From Burkholderiales bacterium (GTDB lineage Bacteria; Pseudomonadota; Gammaproteobacteria; Burkholderiales; WYBJ01), in contig JALHQN010000001.1 in assembly GCA_022841915.1 (NCBI GenBank), positions 434,001 through 498,000 of the forward strand: a DNA stretch of 64,000 nt. The letters are read 5' to 3'. The position numbers and the translations under genes were made by a program. Under the pieces are notes generated by a model. It ran no database searches. It saw only the letters and a program-made list of their open reading frames with translations, and was not told the DNA's origin. Shown piece by piece: positions 18,494-28,005 of this stretch. Numbering within the stretch: position 1 is the stretch's first letter; every line of letters begins with the position of its first letter.

Positions 18494-19561
18494 TCAGCCT
18501 GCCGTTCGCGCGCGCGAACTCGAGGCGCGCTCCCAGACGCGACGCATCGCCGCCACTGCTTGCTCGACTTCGCTCGCGCCGATGTGGCGATGGGTCACGA
18601 AGCGCAGTTGCGAGCGGCCGTACTCGCTGGTCGCGACACCCTCTGCGGCCAGATCCTTCACCCACTGCTGCGCCGAGCGCGCGCTGGCCGAAATATCCAC
18701 GCGCACGATGTTCGTCTCGATGCCGGAAGCATCGACCATGCTCGAATCGATGGCTTGAAAACCTTCGGCCAAGCGGCGTGCATTCGAATGATCGTCCTGC
18801 AGCCGCTCGACCATGGCTTCCAGGGCCACGACCCCTGCCGCCGCCACGATACCCGACTGGCGCATCGAGCCGCCGAGCATGCGACGGAAATGGCGGGCAC
18901 GATCGATGAATGCCGAAGTGCCGCAAAGCAGCGATCCGACAGGCGCGCTCAGTCCTTTCGAGACACAGAAGCACACCGAGTCCGCGTAGGCGGCGATCTT
19001 CGCCGGAGCCACACCGAGCGCCACGGCCGCATTGAACAGGCGTGCGCCGTCGATATGGACGTTCGCGCCGTTTGCACGGGCGATGCGCTGCACGCCGGCC
19101 ATGTGCTCGAGCGGCAGCACCGTCCCGCCGGCGGTGTTGTGCGTGGTCTCCATGCAGACCAGGGCGGGCGACAGTTTCTTGGCGGCGAGTCCCGACTCGA
19201 AGGCGAACTCGAGTGCAGTCACGTCCATTGCACCGCGCGTGCCGGCAATCGGCCGGTAGAACAAGCCGCCGAGCAGCGAGATGCCCGAATTCTCGTAGCT
19301 GATGATATGAGCGGTGCGTTCCAGAAAAACCTCGGCGCCGCGGCCGGTGTGCGTGAGCAGCGCGCACAGGTTCGTCATGGTGCCGCTAGGCATATAGAGG
19401 GCCGCCTGCTTGCCCAGCTTTTCCGCAGCCAGCGCCTCCAGCTTGCGCACCGTGGGATCGCCCTCCCGACCGTCGTCCCCGAGTTCCGCGCACCGCATGG
19501 CCTCCTGCATTGCTTCGGTCGGACGCGTGACGGTGTCGCTCCTGAGATCGATGGGCGCCAT
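18494..19561 (-). CDS. ltaE: low-specificity L-threonine aldolase
   Basis: A 355-residue PLP enzyme that cleaves L-threonine and related beta-hydroxy amino acids to glycine and an aldehyde. The N-terminal IDLRSDTVTRPT is a family signature, the PLP lysine is Lys202 in CVSKGLSAPVGSLL, and VHIDGARLFNA (about 168-178) holds the cofactor-binding Asp. The ATG at 19561 has GGAGG 9 bases upstream. It is the first gene of a long leftward run, divergent from a hydroxyacid oxidase gene. Confidence 0.93.
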   Translation of the reverse strand: MAPIDLRSDTVTRPTEAMQEAMRCAELGDDGREGDPTVRKLEALAAEKLGKQAALYMPSGTMTNLCALLTHTGRGAEVFLERTAHIISYENSGISLLGGLFYRPIAGTRGAMDVTALEFAFESGLAAKKLSPALVCMETTHNTAGGTVLPLEHMAGVQRIARANGANVHIDGARLFNAAVALGVAPAKIAAYADSVCFCVSKGLSAPVGSLLCGTSAFIDRARHFRRMLGGSMRQSGIVAAAGVVALEAMVERLQDDHSNARRLAEGFQAIDSSMVDASGIETNIVRVDISASARSAQQWVKDLAAEGVATSEYGRSQLRFVTHRHIGASEVEQAVAAMRRVWERASSSRARTAG

Positions 19562-19725
19562 GAATGATCCTCCTGCTTGCTGTGTGCCGACGGGTCGAAG
19601 CGCGTTCCGGCTGGGACGCGCCAAGGAAGCGCTAAGGATGCCCGAAGGCGAGCCCACGGTCGAGTGGGAAGCGTGCCGCAGCAATATCGCCACGGATCGA
19701 TCCCGACGTGCGAAGGGCGCCGTCT

Positions 19726-19731
19726 ATAATC
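19726..19731 (+). promoter_or_regulatory. -10 element for the hydroxyacid oxidase gene
   Basis: A perfect TATAAT lies 82 bases before the ATG of the rightward gene. The -35 region is poor (CCGAC at about 16-17 bases), so an activator may help. Confidence 0.4.
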
Positions 19732-19813
19732 GGCCGGCTCGCAATTTTGGACGCGACGCGCGCGGCGATCCGGCAGCGAGCCCCGGCGACGCGACCACCC
19801 GAGGAAGAATGCG

Positions 19814-21070
19814 ATGGCAAGCGGCACTGAAGTCTCGAACGCTGGCGACGGCGTTGCACCGGCACCCAAGGATAGTCTCGGCTGGGCCGACAAGCGCTCG
19901 TACCCGCGCCGGCTGCGCAACATGCTGGCACTCGACGACTTCGAGACCATCGCCCGCAAGGTGCTGCCGCGACCGATCTACGGCTATGTTTCCGGCGGCG
20001 TCGAGACCAACGCGTCGCTGCGCGCCAATCGCGCCGTCTTCGACGAAATCGCGTTCGTCCCGAAGATGCTGACCGATACCTCCAAGCGCAGCCTCAAGAC
20101 CACGCTTTTCGGTCGAACCTACGACGCGCCGTTCGGCTTTGCGCCCATGGGCGGAACCTCGCTCGCGGCGTATCAGGGCGACGTCGTACTCGCTCGAGCC
20201 GCGGCGGCGGCGAATATCCCCATGATCACCAGCGGCGCGTCGTTGACGCCCTTGGAGAAGGTGCGCGAGGCGGGGCGCACTACCTGGTTCCAGGCTTATC
20301 TGCCTGGCGAAAACGCCGTGATCGCGGAGTTGATCGACCGCGCCGCACGCGGAGGCTTCGATACCTTGGTCGTCACGCTCGACGTGCAAGTGCCGTCCAA
20401 TCGCGAAAACAACGTCCGCAACGGCTACAACGCGCCACTGCGGCCGACGCCTCGCCTGGCCTGGGACTGCTGCGTGCGCCCGCGCTGGCTGTTCGGCATG
20501 TTCGTGCGCACCCTGCTCACGCACGGCATGCCGCATTTCGAGAACATGGGCCCGCGCACCCCGCTGATCTCGTCGACCGGCGTACGCGGACGCGGACGAC
20601 GCGATACCCTGTGCTGGCAGCACATCGAGTTCATTCGCAAGACATGGAAGGGCCGGCTGGTGCTCAAGGGCGTGCTCGACCCCGAGGACGCCCATATCGC
20701 GAGCCAGAGCGGGATCGACGGCATCATCGTCTCCAACCACGGCGGCAGGCAACTCGACGGCGCCGTCGCTCCCCTGCGCGCCTTGCCCGCGATTGCTGCG
20801 CGCGCCTCGGGCATGACGGTGATGATGGACAGCGGCATCCGGCGAGGGACCGACGTCCTCAAGGCGCTTGCCCTCGGGGCGGACTTCGTTTTCGTCGGCC
20901 GCCCCATCCTCTACGCAGCGGTCGTCGGCGGCGAAGAAGGCGTGGCGCATGCGATCAAGCTGCTGCGCGAGGAAGTCGATCGCGACATGGCCCTGCTGGG
21001 TGTCGCGTCGCTGGACGACATGACGACGCAGCGGCTGGTGCCGGCTTGCGGTGCCGGCTTTCTGCCTTGA
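19814..21070 (+). CDS. FMN-dependent alpha-hydroxy-acid oxidase/dehydrogenase
   Basis: A 418-residue FMN enzyme of the LldD/mandelate dehydrogenase/glycolate oxidase family, oxidising a 2-hydroxy acid to a 2-oxo acid. The catalytic His309 is in IVSNHGGRQLD, the FMN-contacting Lys285 in LVLKGV, and the N-terminal FMN region PFGFAPMGGTSLA is clear. A segment of about 30 residues before residue 260 replaces the membrane loop seen in mandelate dehydrogenase. It starts an operon with an amidohydrolase. It may give a second lactate-like oxidation route beside LutABC, or act on another hydroxy acid. Confidence 0.88.
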   Translation: MASGTEVSNAGDGVAPAPKDSLGWADKRSYPRRLRNMLALDDFETIARKVLPRPIYGYVSGGVETNASLRANRAVFDEIAFVPKMLTDTSKRSLKTTLFGRTYDAPFGFAPMGGTSLAAYQGDVVLARAAAAANIPMITSGASLTPLEKVREAGRTTWFQAYLPGENAVIAELIDRAARGGFDTLVVTLDVQVPSNRENNVRNGYNAPLRPTPRLAWDCCVRPRWLFGMFVRTLLTHGMPHFENMGPRTPLISSTGVRGRGRRDTLCWQHIEFIRKTWKGRLVLKGVLDPEDAHIASQSGIDGIIVSNHGGRQLDGAVAPLRALPAIAARASGMTVMMDSGIRRGTDVLKALALGADFVFVGRPILYAAVVGGEEGVAHAIKLLREEVDRDMALLGVASLDDMTTQRLVPACGAGFLP

Positions 21071-21191
21071 CCGGCGACGGAAAGAATCGTCCGCCGAGAC
21101 CGATGGCGATTCTCGGCCTGCCTCGCCGCATGCGGCAAGGTCGCAACGCGACCATCCCTTTAAACAATTACCTGCGACAGTTGCTACCGAC

Positions 21192-21950
21192 ATGACGCTT
21201 CCGGTCTTCGACACGCACTTCCACATCATCGATTTTCGCTTCCCGGTGAGCGAGAACCAGAGCTTCATGCCGCCCAGTTTCCCGGTGCAAGACTATCGGC
21301 AGCGCACGCGGGGCCTGGGCATCGCGGCCGGTGTCGTCGTCAGCGGTTCGTTCCAGAACTTCGACACCGCGTTCATGCGCGACGCGCTCGCCGCATTCGG
21401 CCCGAGCTTTGTCGGCGTCGCGCAGATCCCCGCCGACGCTCCCGACGAGGAAATCCTGGCCCTCGATGCGATCGGGGTGCGCGGGGTGCGCTTCAACCTA
21501 GTCCGAGGAGGCTCGGCGAGCATCGACGATCTCGATCGCGTGGCGCGGCGCGTCCACGACTTGGCACGATGGCACGTCGAGCTTTACGCCGATGCGAAGG
21601 ACTTGGCCGGCGTATTCGATGTCGTCAGTCGCCTGCCTGCCGTCAGCATCGCCCACCTGGGGCTCTCCACCGAGGGTCTGCCCACGCTGCTGCGGTTGGT
21701 CGAGAAAGGCATGATGGTGAAGGCCACCGGCTTCGGCCGCGTGGATCTCGACGTGCCCGCGGCGATCAAGGCGCTGGCCGCGGCGAATCCGGACGCCCTC
21801 ATGTTCGGTTCCGATCTGCCCTCGCAGCGCGCGCGGCGGCCCTTCGAACCCGCCGACATGGACATCATCCGCGCCAACATCGATCCGGCGATCGAACGCA
21901 AGGTGTTCTGGGAAAACGCGACCCGGTTCTACCGACCGCGAGCGATCTAG
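21192..21950 (+). CDS. amidohydrolase-related (Amidohydro_2) protein
   Basis: A 252-residue metal-dependent hydrolase of the amidohydrolase 2 class, which includes lactonases such as those for 2-pyrone-4,6-dicarboxylate and sulfomuconolactone. The metal-binding DTHFHI is at residues 7-12, a mid-protein SIAHLG supplies another histidine, and the C-terminal MFGSDLPSQRARRPFEP holds the conserved Asp. I chose the ATG at 21192, where the first strand follows directly. It is 121 bases downstream of the hydroxyacid oxidase. A lactone ring-opening step is a reasonable guess. Confidence 0.82.
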   Translation: MTLPVFDTHFHIIDFRFPVSENQSFMPPSFPVQDYRQRTRGLGIAAGVVVSGSFQNFDTAFMRDALAAFGPSFVGVAQIPADAPDEEILALDAIGVRGVRFNLVRGGSASIDDLDRVARRVHDLARWHVELYADAKDLAGVFDVVSRLPAVSIAHLGLSTEGLPTLLRLVEKGMMVKATGFGRVDLDVPAAIKALAAANPDALMFGSDLPSQRARRPFEPADMDIIRANIDPAIERKVFWENATRFYRPRAI

Positions 21951-21972
21951 CGCCCCGCCTCGGGCGCGGCCA

Positions 21973-23511
21973 TCAGGCCATGCCGATCGGCTCGGCCAGC
22001 GGCTCGAGAATCTCGCCCGGACGCGCGCGCATCATGTCGTGCAATTCCTTGCGCACCTGCGCATAGGCCGGATCGTCGAAACGATTGACCATCTCTTCAG
22101 GATCGTTCGTCAGATCGTAGAGTTCGCCTGCGCCCGACTCCAGCTCGAAGGTGCACTTGTGAGTGCGGGTGCGCACGGTGCGCAATTTCAGCCCGACACC
22201 ACAACGCGACGGATGCACATGCCACTCGCTGTAAGCCACGCTGCGCGTCTCGCCCGCGTTCTCCAGCAAGGGCCGCAGGCTGCGGCTTTGCAGCGCCCGT
22301 GCGGGCGCAGCCCCTGAATAGTCGTGGAAGGTCGCGGCCAGATCGAGAGTCGACATCGGCTCACGCACGACTTGCCCGGCCTGCACCCCCGGCCCGCGCA
22401 CGACCATACCCACGCGCAGCAGATCCTCGTAAGGAATCGGGTGCTTGAGATAGAGCCCGTGATTGCCGAGCAGCTCGCCGTGATCCGTGGTGTAGACCAC
22501 CAGCGTATTGTGCGCGACACCCGCGTGCTCCAGCGCATCCAGCATCCGCCCGACGTTGTGGTCGATCTGCGAAATCATGCCGTAGTAATTCGCGGTCATG
22601 TGGGCAAGCTGCTCGTCGGTCTGATCTGGAACGCGCGAGCCTTCGGAGCGGAACTTCAGCATCGCGGGATCGCTCAACTGCGGCTTGCCTTCGAGCACGG
22701 CCTTGTGCCACCAGGGGCGCCGATCCAGATCGCGCGTTCGGTGCTTGGGCAGGACGATCGACTTCGGATCGTACATGCGGCTCCAGGGCTCGGGGCAATC
22801 GAAGGCATGATGCGGATCGGGGAACGATGCCCACAGGCAGAACGGCCGCTCGGTCTGATGGCGGGTCAGAAAATCGATCGTGCGATCGGCGATCCAGGTA
22901 CTGCTGTGCCAGGCGGGCGGCAGCGCGGAGTGCCAGGTCTGCGCGGCGCCGACGTCCGGCCCCAGATCGGTTTTCCACAGCTCGATCGCCTCTTCGTCGC
23001 GGCCGCGAGTGAGCAGCCAGCGCTCGTAGTGCCCCATCGGCGGACGTTCGAGCGGACGCGTCCGGTGCAGATGCCCTGTCACGCACAGCTCGACGTGTTG
23101 AAAACCCATGTAAGGACCGAACCAGGCCGGGCCGTAACGTACCTGGCTCTTGTTGCATTCCGGGGTGCCGGTCGGCGCGAAGGTCGACTTGGTCGAGAAG
23201 TGGGCCTTGCCCAAGAAGGCGGTCTTGTACCCGGCTGCCGCGAGCATGCCGGCAAAGCCGCGCCCGCCCACGGCTGGATCCAGATCGACACCGTTGTCCC
23301 ACACGCCGTGCGTGAGCGGAAGCAGCCCGGTGAGAATCGAGGCGCGCGAGGGCTGGCAAACCAGATTGGGCGTGATGCAGGCGGCAAACCGGGTGCCGTC
23401 CCGCGCGAGGCGATCGATGTGCGGGGTCTTCAGGCTCGGGTTCTCGAACCCGAAACAATCGGCGCGCTGTTGATCCGAGGTGATGAGCAGAATGTTCGGC
23501 CGTGACGTCAT
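21973..23511 (-). CDS. sulfatase (alkaline phosphatase superfamily)
   Basis: A 512-residue sulfatase or phosphonate monoester hydrolase. The metal Asp is in LLITSDQQR (residue 13), and Cys52 in NLVCQPSRASILTG matches the C-x-P-S-R motif whose cysteine is converted to formylglycine. A later VVYTTDHGELLGNHG carries further metal ligands. There is no signal peptide, so it should act in the cytoplasm, as choline sulfatase and PMH do. It converges with the amidohydrolase gene (22-base gap). No sulfatase-maturing enzyme is visible here. Confidence 0.88.
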   Translation of the reverse strand: MTSRPNILLITSDQQRADCFGFENPSLKTPHIDRLARDGTRFAACITPNLVCQPSRASILTGLLPLTHGVWDNGVDLDPAVGGRGFAGMLAAAGYKTAFLGKAHFSTKSTFAPTGTPECNKSQVRYGPAWFGPYMGFQHVELCVTGHLHRTRPLERPPMGHYERWLLTRGRDEEAIELWKTDLGPDVGAAQTWHSALPPAWHSSTWIADRTIDFLTRHQTERPFCLWASFPDPHHAFDCPEPWSRMYDPKSIVLPKHRTRDLDRRPWWHKAVLEGKPQLSDPAMLKFRSEGSRVPDQTDEQLAHMTANYYGMISQIDHNVGRMLDALEHAGVAHNTLVVYTTDHGELLGNHGLYLKHPIPYEDLLRVGMVVRGPGVQAGQVVREPMSTLDLAATFHDYSGAAPARALQSRSLRPLLENAGETRSVAYSEWHVHPSRCGVGLKLRTVRTRTHKCTFELESGAGELYDLTNDPEEMVNRFDDPAYAQVRKELHDMMRARPGEILEPLAEPIGMA

Positions 23512-23669
23512 GACGATAGCTCGCTGGAATTTTGGGCGCAGCCTGGATGCAGTCCTTGCCTGCCCGAATCTGCGTACTGGCGGCGAATTATTGCATAAGC
23601 GAATCGATGGACGCCGGCCCGGTCGCGTGGCAGCATCAGGCGCTTTCGCCCTTCGGACGCCCGCGCGAG

Positions 23670-24512
23670 ATGACTACCCTGCCGCCGCGCGCATCGCTCG
23701 CGAGCCAAGCCGCCAGCGCCCTTGCTTGCGTGGATGTCGACCGCAAGCTCGACCTCGTCGCCCGAGTCGACCACGCCGTGCGTTGCGGCGAGTTGGCGGT
23801 CACAACGGACTTCCTCCCAGCCGCACCCGACACACCGGGCCGACCGGTGCGCCCGCAACTGGTCTCGCCTGGCGCACTGGAGCGTCGCAGCCTGGCCACT
23901 GCGATTGGGCATGCCGCGCTGATTCATGCGGTGGCGCACATCGAATTCAACGCCATCAACCTGGCGCTGGACGCCGTCTGTCGCTTTCCGGGTCTCCCCG
24001 CAGACTTCTATACCGACTGGCTCGGCGTCGGTGTCGAGGAAGCGCGGCACTTCAGCTTGCTGCGCGAGCACTTGCGCGGCCTCGACAGCGACTACGGCGA
24101 GTTCCCGGCCCACGATGGCTTGTGGCAGATGGCTTTGAAGACGGCGCACGACCCGATGGCTCGCATGGCATTGGTGCCGCGCGTGCTGGAGGCGCGGGGG
24201 CTCGACGCCTCGCCGGGCATCATTCGTCGTCTGCGCGCAAATGGGGATCGTGCGGGTGCCGATATCGTCGAGATCATTCTGCGAGAAGAGGTCGGCCACG
24301 TCGCGATCGGCACGCGGTGGTTCAATCACTTGTGCGCCGAACGCGGCCTGGCACCGGAAGCGACGTTCGAACGCCTGCTCAGGGAATACGATGCGCCGCG
24401 CCCCGTGCTGCCGCTCAACGTCGAGGCCAGGCGCCAGGCGTGTTTCACGCCCGGGGAACTGGATCTGATGACGGCCATGGCGCTCAGTCGCTCCCAACCG
24501 CGAACGACATGA
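23670..24512 (+). CDS. DUF455 ferritin-like protein
   Basis: A 280-residue helical protein of the DUF455 family, which has a ferritin-like fold. Paired ligand motifs are visible: HAVAHIEFNAINLALDAV near the middle, EEARHFSLL, and EEVGHVAIGTRWF, giving E-x-x-H type di-iron ligands. I chose the ATG at 23670; earlier in-frame ATGs at 23532 and 23607 add residues unlike the family. It is divergent from the sulfatase. The biochemical role is not established; a di-iron oxidase or hydroxylase is inferred from fold only. Confidence 0.75.
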   Translation: MTTLPPRASLASQAASALACVDVDRKLDLVARVDHAVRCGELAVTTDFLPAAPDTPGRPVRPQLVSPGALERRSLATAIGHAALIHAVAHIEFNAINLALDAVCRFPGLPADFYTDWLGVGVEEARHFSLLREHLRGLDSDYGEFPAHDGLWQMALKTAHDPMARMALVPRVLEARGLDASPGIIRRLRANGDRAGADIVEIILREEVGHVAIGTRWFNHLCAERGLAPEATFERLLREYDAPRPVLPLNVEARRQACFTPGELDLMTAMALSRSQPRTT

Positions 24513-24536
24513 AGCCCAGGCGCACCCACGACTCGA

Positions 24537-25577
24537 TCAATCGGGCTTGATCTGCGCGGCCTTGATCACCTTGGCGAACTTCTCGACTTCGCCAAGGAAG
24601 AATTTATGCGCTTCCGCGGGGGAACTGCCCACGGATTCGGCACCCTCGCGCGACATGTAACCCTTGACGTCGGGATGCTGCAGGGCTTTGACTGTCTCGC
24701 TGTGCAGCCGGCTGATGATCGCAGCGGGCGTGCCGACAGGCACGAACAGGACGAACCAGTTGTCGATGTCGATGCCCGGCCAGATCGAATCCAGGGTAGG
24801 CAGATCCGGCAATGAAGCCGCGCGCGTCTTGGTCGTCACCGCCAGCCCGCGCAGCTTGCCGACCCGAATCTGCGGCTGGGCGCTCAGCGTCGACGGAAAA
24901 GCAACTTCGACCTGCCCTCCGAGCAAGGCGGCCATGGCGGGCGCCACGCCCTTGTAGGGAATATGGGTGAAGCTAATGCCCGCAACCTGCGCGAACATGA
25001 CGCCCGCCAGGTGACTCGTGGTGCCGGTGCCGTTCGATCCGTAATTGAGCCCGCCCTTGACGCGCTTGGAGAGCGCGAGCAGTTCCTGCGGTGTGCGTGC
25101 CGGCACCGAGGGATGTACGGTAAGCACGACAGCGGAGCGTCCGAGCTGCGATACCGGAATCAGATCCTTGCGTGCATCGAAGGGCAGTTTGGGATACAGC
25201 GTTACGTTGACGGCCGTCGATGCGGTCGAAACCATCAGGGTGTAGCCATCGGGCGCGCTCTTCACCGCAATCTCGGCGCCGATGTTCCCGCCCGCGCCGA
25301 TACGATTGTCCACCGTGACCGGCTGCCCCATCGCTTCGTGGAAGCGTTGCGCAAGTAGCCGAGCGAGGACGTCGGTGCCCCCGCCCGCAGCGAAAGGCAG
25401 AATGATGCGGATCGGACGGGTCGGATATTCCTGCGCCTGCACGCTCGGCGCCGCAACGCCGAGGACGACAGCGGCGACGGCAGCCGAGGCGGCAGCGACG
25501 CGCTTGAATCGGGATGGTTCGACCTGACGGCCCGAAACGACCGGCTGCGCGAGCTTGGCATGATGTTCGGATTGCAC
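24537..25577 (-). CDS. Bug/TctC-family substrate-binding protein
   Basis: A 346-residue binding protein. GGGGGAGGAAGC stands directly before a GTG at 25577, which I use as start; the signal peptide then runs to about APSVQAQEYP. Family motifs are YPTRPIRIILPFAAGGGTDVLARL, NRIGAGGNIGAEIAVKSAPDGYTLM and IPYKGVAPAMAALLGGQ. It is divergent from the iclR gene, which likely controls it. No TctAB genes are present. The nearby CoA-transferase and acyl-CoA dehydrogenase suggest a carboxylic acid ligand that is then activated to a CoA ester. Confidence 0.9.
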   Translation of the reverse strand: MQSEHHAKLAQPVVSGRQVEPSRFKRVAAASAAVAAVVLGVAAPSVQAQEYPTRPIRIILPFAAGGGTDVLARLLAQRFHEAMGQPVTVDNRIGAGGNIGAEIAVKSAPDGYTLMVSTASTAVNVTLYPKLPFDARKDLIPVSQLGRSAVVLTVHPSVPARTPQELLALSKRVKGGLNYGSNGTGTTSHLAGVMFAQVAGISFTHIPYKGVAPAMAALLGGQVEVAFPSTLSAQPQIRVGKLRGLAVTTKTRAASLPDLPTLDSIWPGIDIDNWFVLFVPVGTPAAIISRLHSETVKALQHPDVKGYMSREGAESVGSSPAEAHKFFLGEVEKFAKVIKAAQIKPD

Positions 25578-25733
25578 GCTTCCTCCCCCTATGTGCGGCC
25601 TGTGGCCCCGGAACGCCAAGGATACTCGAGAGCGCCGCCGAAATCCCGTATCCCACCGGATGCGCGGGGCCCGTTCCTGCGGTTGTCACCCGCGCCATTC
25701 CGTACGCAGGAATGAAGAACGATGCCCGCGCGA

Positions 25734-25760
25734 TTGTTCAGGGGCGTTTCATAATATAAA
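25734..25760 (+). promoter_or_regulatory. divergent promoter patch between the Bug and iclR genes
   Basis: An AT-rich patch in GC-rich DNA holds a rightward -10 (TATAAA, 25755-25760) 15-16 bases after a TTGTTC-like -35. On the other strand TATTAT (25751-25756) can serve as a -10 for the Bug gene. Overlapping divergent promoters are typical of IclR autoregulation. Confidence 0.4.
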
Positions 25761-25793
25761 ATCCACGCTGTTCATTGATGGTAGTCGACTGCC

Positions 25794-26564
25794 GTGGCTG
25801 ACACGCAGACCAAGTCCTCCATCCAGGTGATCGATCGGATGATGCATCTGATCGACACGTTGGTTCGTCATCCGAGCCCGGCCAACCTGAAGCAATTGGC
25901 GCTCGAGACGGGCCTGCACCCCTCCACCGCCCATCGTATCCTGGCCGTCATGGTCGAGAACCGGCTGGTCGACCGCATCGAACCGGGCACCTATCGCCTC
26001 GGCATACGCCTGCTCGAACTGGGCAATCTGGTGCGCATGCGCTTGAATGTTCGTCAGGAGGCCTTGCCCCACATGCAGCGGTTGCACGACGATATTCGGG
26101 AGACGGTCAATCTGAGCGTGCGTCAGGGCGACGAGGTGGTCTACGTCGAACGCGTGAGCGGCAGCGGGCTGATGATGCGCGTCGTCCAGGCGGTCGGCAC
26201 GCGTGCGCCCCTGCATGCGACTTCGGTCGGCAAAGTCTTCCTCGCCGACGACGGCCCGGACGCCGCGAACGCGTATGCGCAGCGAGCAGGGCTGACTCGA
26301 CTCACCGACCATACGCTCACCGATCCCGCGGTTCTCGGCGCCGAACTCGAACAGGTACGCGCCCTGGGCTACGCGATCGACCGTGAAGAAGCCGAAAAGG
26401 GCGTTTCATGCATCGCCGCGGGCATCCGAGACGACGAAGGCAACCTGGTGGCGGGACTCTCCGTGTCCGCGCCGTCCGATCGTCTCGACGAAGCCTGGTG
26501 TGCGCTGGTGCGCGATACCGCCAAGCAGGTCTCGCACGCCATGGGCCACAAGTTTCAGGCGTGA
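25794..26564 (+). CDS. IclR-family transcriptional regulator
   Basis: A 256-residue regulator starting at GTG. The N-terminal winged helix (SIQVIDRMMHLIDTLV through LHPSTAHRILAVM) is followed by the YRLGIRLLELGNLV linker and the effector domain, with LHATSVGKVFLA and a late GVSCIAAGIRDDEGN. These match IclR closely. It is 13 bases before the CoA-transferase start, so it is likely cotranscribed with it, and divergent from the Bug gene. It probably senses the acid handled by these genes. Confidence 0.93.
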   Translation: MADTQTKSSIQVIDRMMHLIDTLVRHPSPANLKQLALETGLHPSTAHRILAVMVENRLVDRIEPGTYRLGIRLLELGNLVRMRLNVRQEALPHMQRLHDDIRETVNLSVRQGDEVVYVERVSGSGLMMRVVQAVGTRAPLHATSVGKVFLADDGPDAANAYAQRAGLTRLTDHTLTDPAVLGAELEQVRALGYAIDREEAEKGVSCIAAGIRDDEGNLVAGLSVSAPSDRLDEAWCALVRDTAKQVSHAMGHKFQA

Positions 26565-26577
26565 AGCAGAACAACCT

Positions 26578-27780
26578 ATGAGCGGCCCGCTCGCTGGCAT
26601 TCGCGTCCTCGACCTCACGACTGTCGTATTGGGCCCCTACGCCACGCAGTTGCTCGCCGATCTTGGTGCCGATGTGGTCAAGGTCGAGTCTCCCGAGGGC
26701 GACAACACACGCCAGCTCGCACCCATGCGCAACCCCGGCATGGGCGCGATGTTCCTGCACATGAATCGCAACAAGCGCTCCGTCGTGCTCGATCTGAAGC
26801 AACCGGCGGGACGAGAAGCCCTGCTGCGGCTGGCGACGAGGATGGACGTGCTCGTCTACAACACGCGTCCGCAAGCCATGCAGCGGCTGCGCCTGGGCTA
26901 CGAAGAGGTGAAGGCGGTCAATCCGAAGATCATCTATGTCGGCGCGGTGGGATTCGACCAGACAGGCCCCTACGCAGGACGTCCGGCCTATGACGATCTG
27001 ATCCAGGGTGCGGTCGGCCTGCCCTGGCTGATGACCCGCACCGGCGCCGCTTCGCCGCGCTACGTGCCCGCCACACTATGCGACCGCATCGTCGGGCAAG
27101 CCACGGCCAACGCCATCCTGGCCGCTCTGGTGCGGCGTAGCGTCTGCGGCGAAGGACAGGCGGTCGAAGTCCCCATGTTCGAGACCATGGCGCAGTTCAT
27201 TCTGGGCGATCACTTCGGCGGCCGAACCTTCGAGCCGGCGATGGGGGAGCCCGGTTATGCCCGCTTGCTGGCGAAGTTCCGCGCGCCCTACGAAACCAAG
27301 GACGGCTACATCTGCGCGCTGGTCTACAACGACAAGCAATGGAAGAACTTCTGCGCCAGGATCGGCAAGCCCGACCTTCTCACAACCGACCCGCGCTTCG
27401 GTTCGCACGCCGAACGGGCCAAGAACATCGATGAAGTCTATGCGTTCGTAGCCGCCGAGATGCGCACCCGCACCACCGAAGAATGGGAGCGGCTGCTCAC
27501 CGAGGGCGATATCCCCTGGACGAAGATGAACTCCCTCGACGAACTGATCGACGATCCGCACCTTGCGCTGCACGGCTTCTTCAAGCAGGTCGACCATCCG
27601 AGCGAAGGACGCATCACCACGCCGGGCGTGCCGACCCGATGGTCTTCGTGGCAGCCCGAATACCGTCATCATGCGCCTCGCTGCGGGGAGCACAGTGCGG
27701 AACTGCTGCAGGAAGCGGGTTACTCTCCGAGCGAAATCGAGCAGATGCTGCGCGACGGCGTCACCTCGGTCGCCACGTAA
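26578..27780 (+). CDS. CaiB/BaiF family class III CoA-transferase
   Basis: A 400-residue class III CoA-transferase, moving CoA between carboxylic acids through an aspartyl-CoA thioester. The N-terminal GIRVLDLTTVVLGPYATQLLADLGADVVKVE is the family signature; the catalytic Asp is expected at Asp139 in GRPAYDDLIQG. I chose the ATG at 26578, which directly precedes the domain, 13 bases after iclR. It is followed by an acyl-CoA dehydrogenase, giving a short activation-plus-oxidation route. Donor and acceptor acids are unknown. Confidence 0.92.
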   Translation: MSGPLAGIRVLDLTTVVLGPYATQLLADLGADVVKVESPEGDNTRQLAPMRNPGMGAMFLHMNRNKRSVVLDLKQPAGREALLRLATRMDVLVYNTRPQAMQRLRLGYEEVKAVNPKIIYVGAVGFDQTGPYAGRPAYDDLIQGAVGLPWLMTRTGAASPRYVPATLCDRIVGQATANAILAALVRRSVCGEGQAVEVPMFETMAQFILGDHFGGRTFEPAMGEPGYARLLAKFRAPYETKDGYICALVYNDKQWKNFCARIGKPDLLTTDPRFGSHAERAKNIDEVYAFVAAEMRTRTTEEWERLLTEGDIPWTKMNSLDELIDDPHLALHGFFKQVDHPSEGRITTPGVPTRWSSWQPEYRHHAPRCGEHSAELLQEAGYSPSEIEQMLRDGVTSVAT

Positions 27781-28005
27781 CGCCCCGAGTCGGAAAGCCG
27801 CTGCACAGATGATGCCGAAAGTCCCAGCCGCGCTTGGACCCGACTTTTCGTCGAGCGGCGCACCCGGCGCCCATGCGAGATGCACTCGAAGCCCAAGGAA
27901 ACGCCCTTGCCGCTCGCGGGACGGCATCGCGGCACCCCCGGTTCAGCCAGTAGTGCCTTCGGACTCGCGACGCGCCTTCGCACGGCTTCTCAAGGAACGA
28001 CATTC

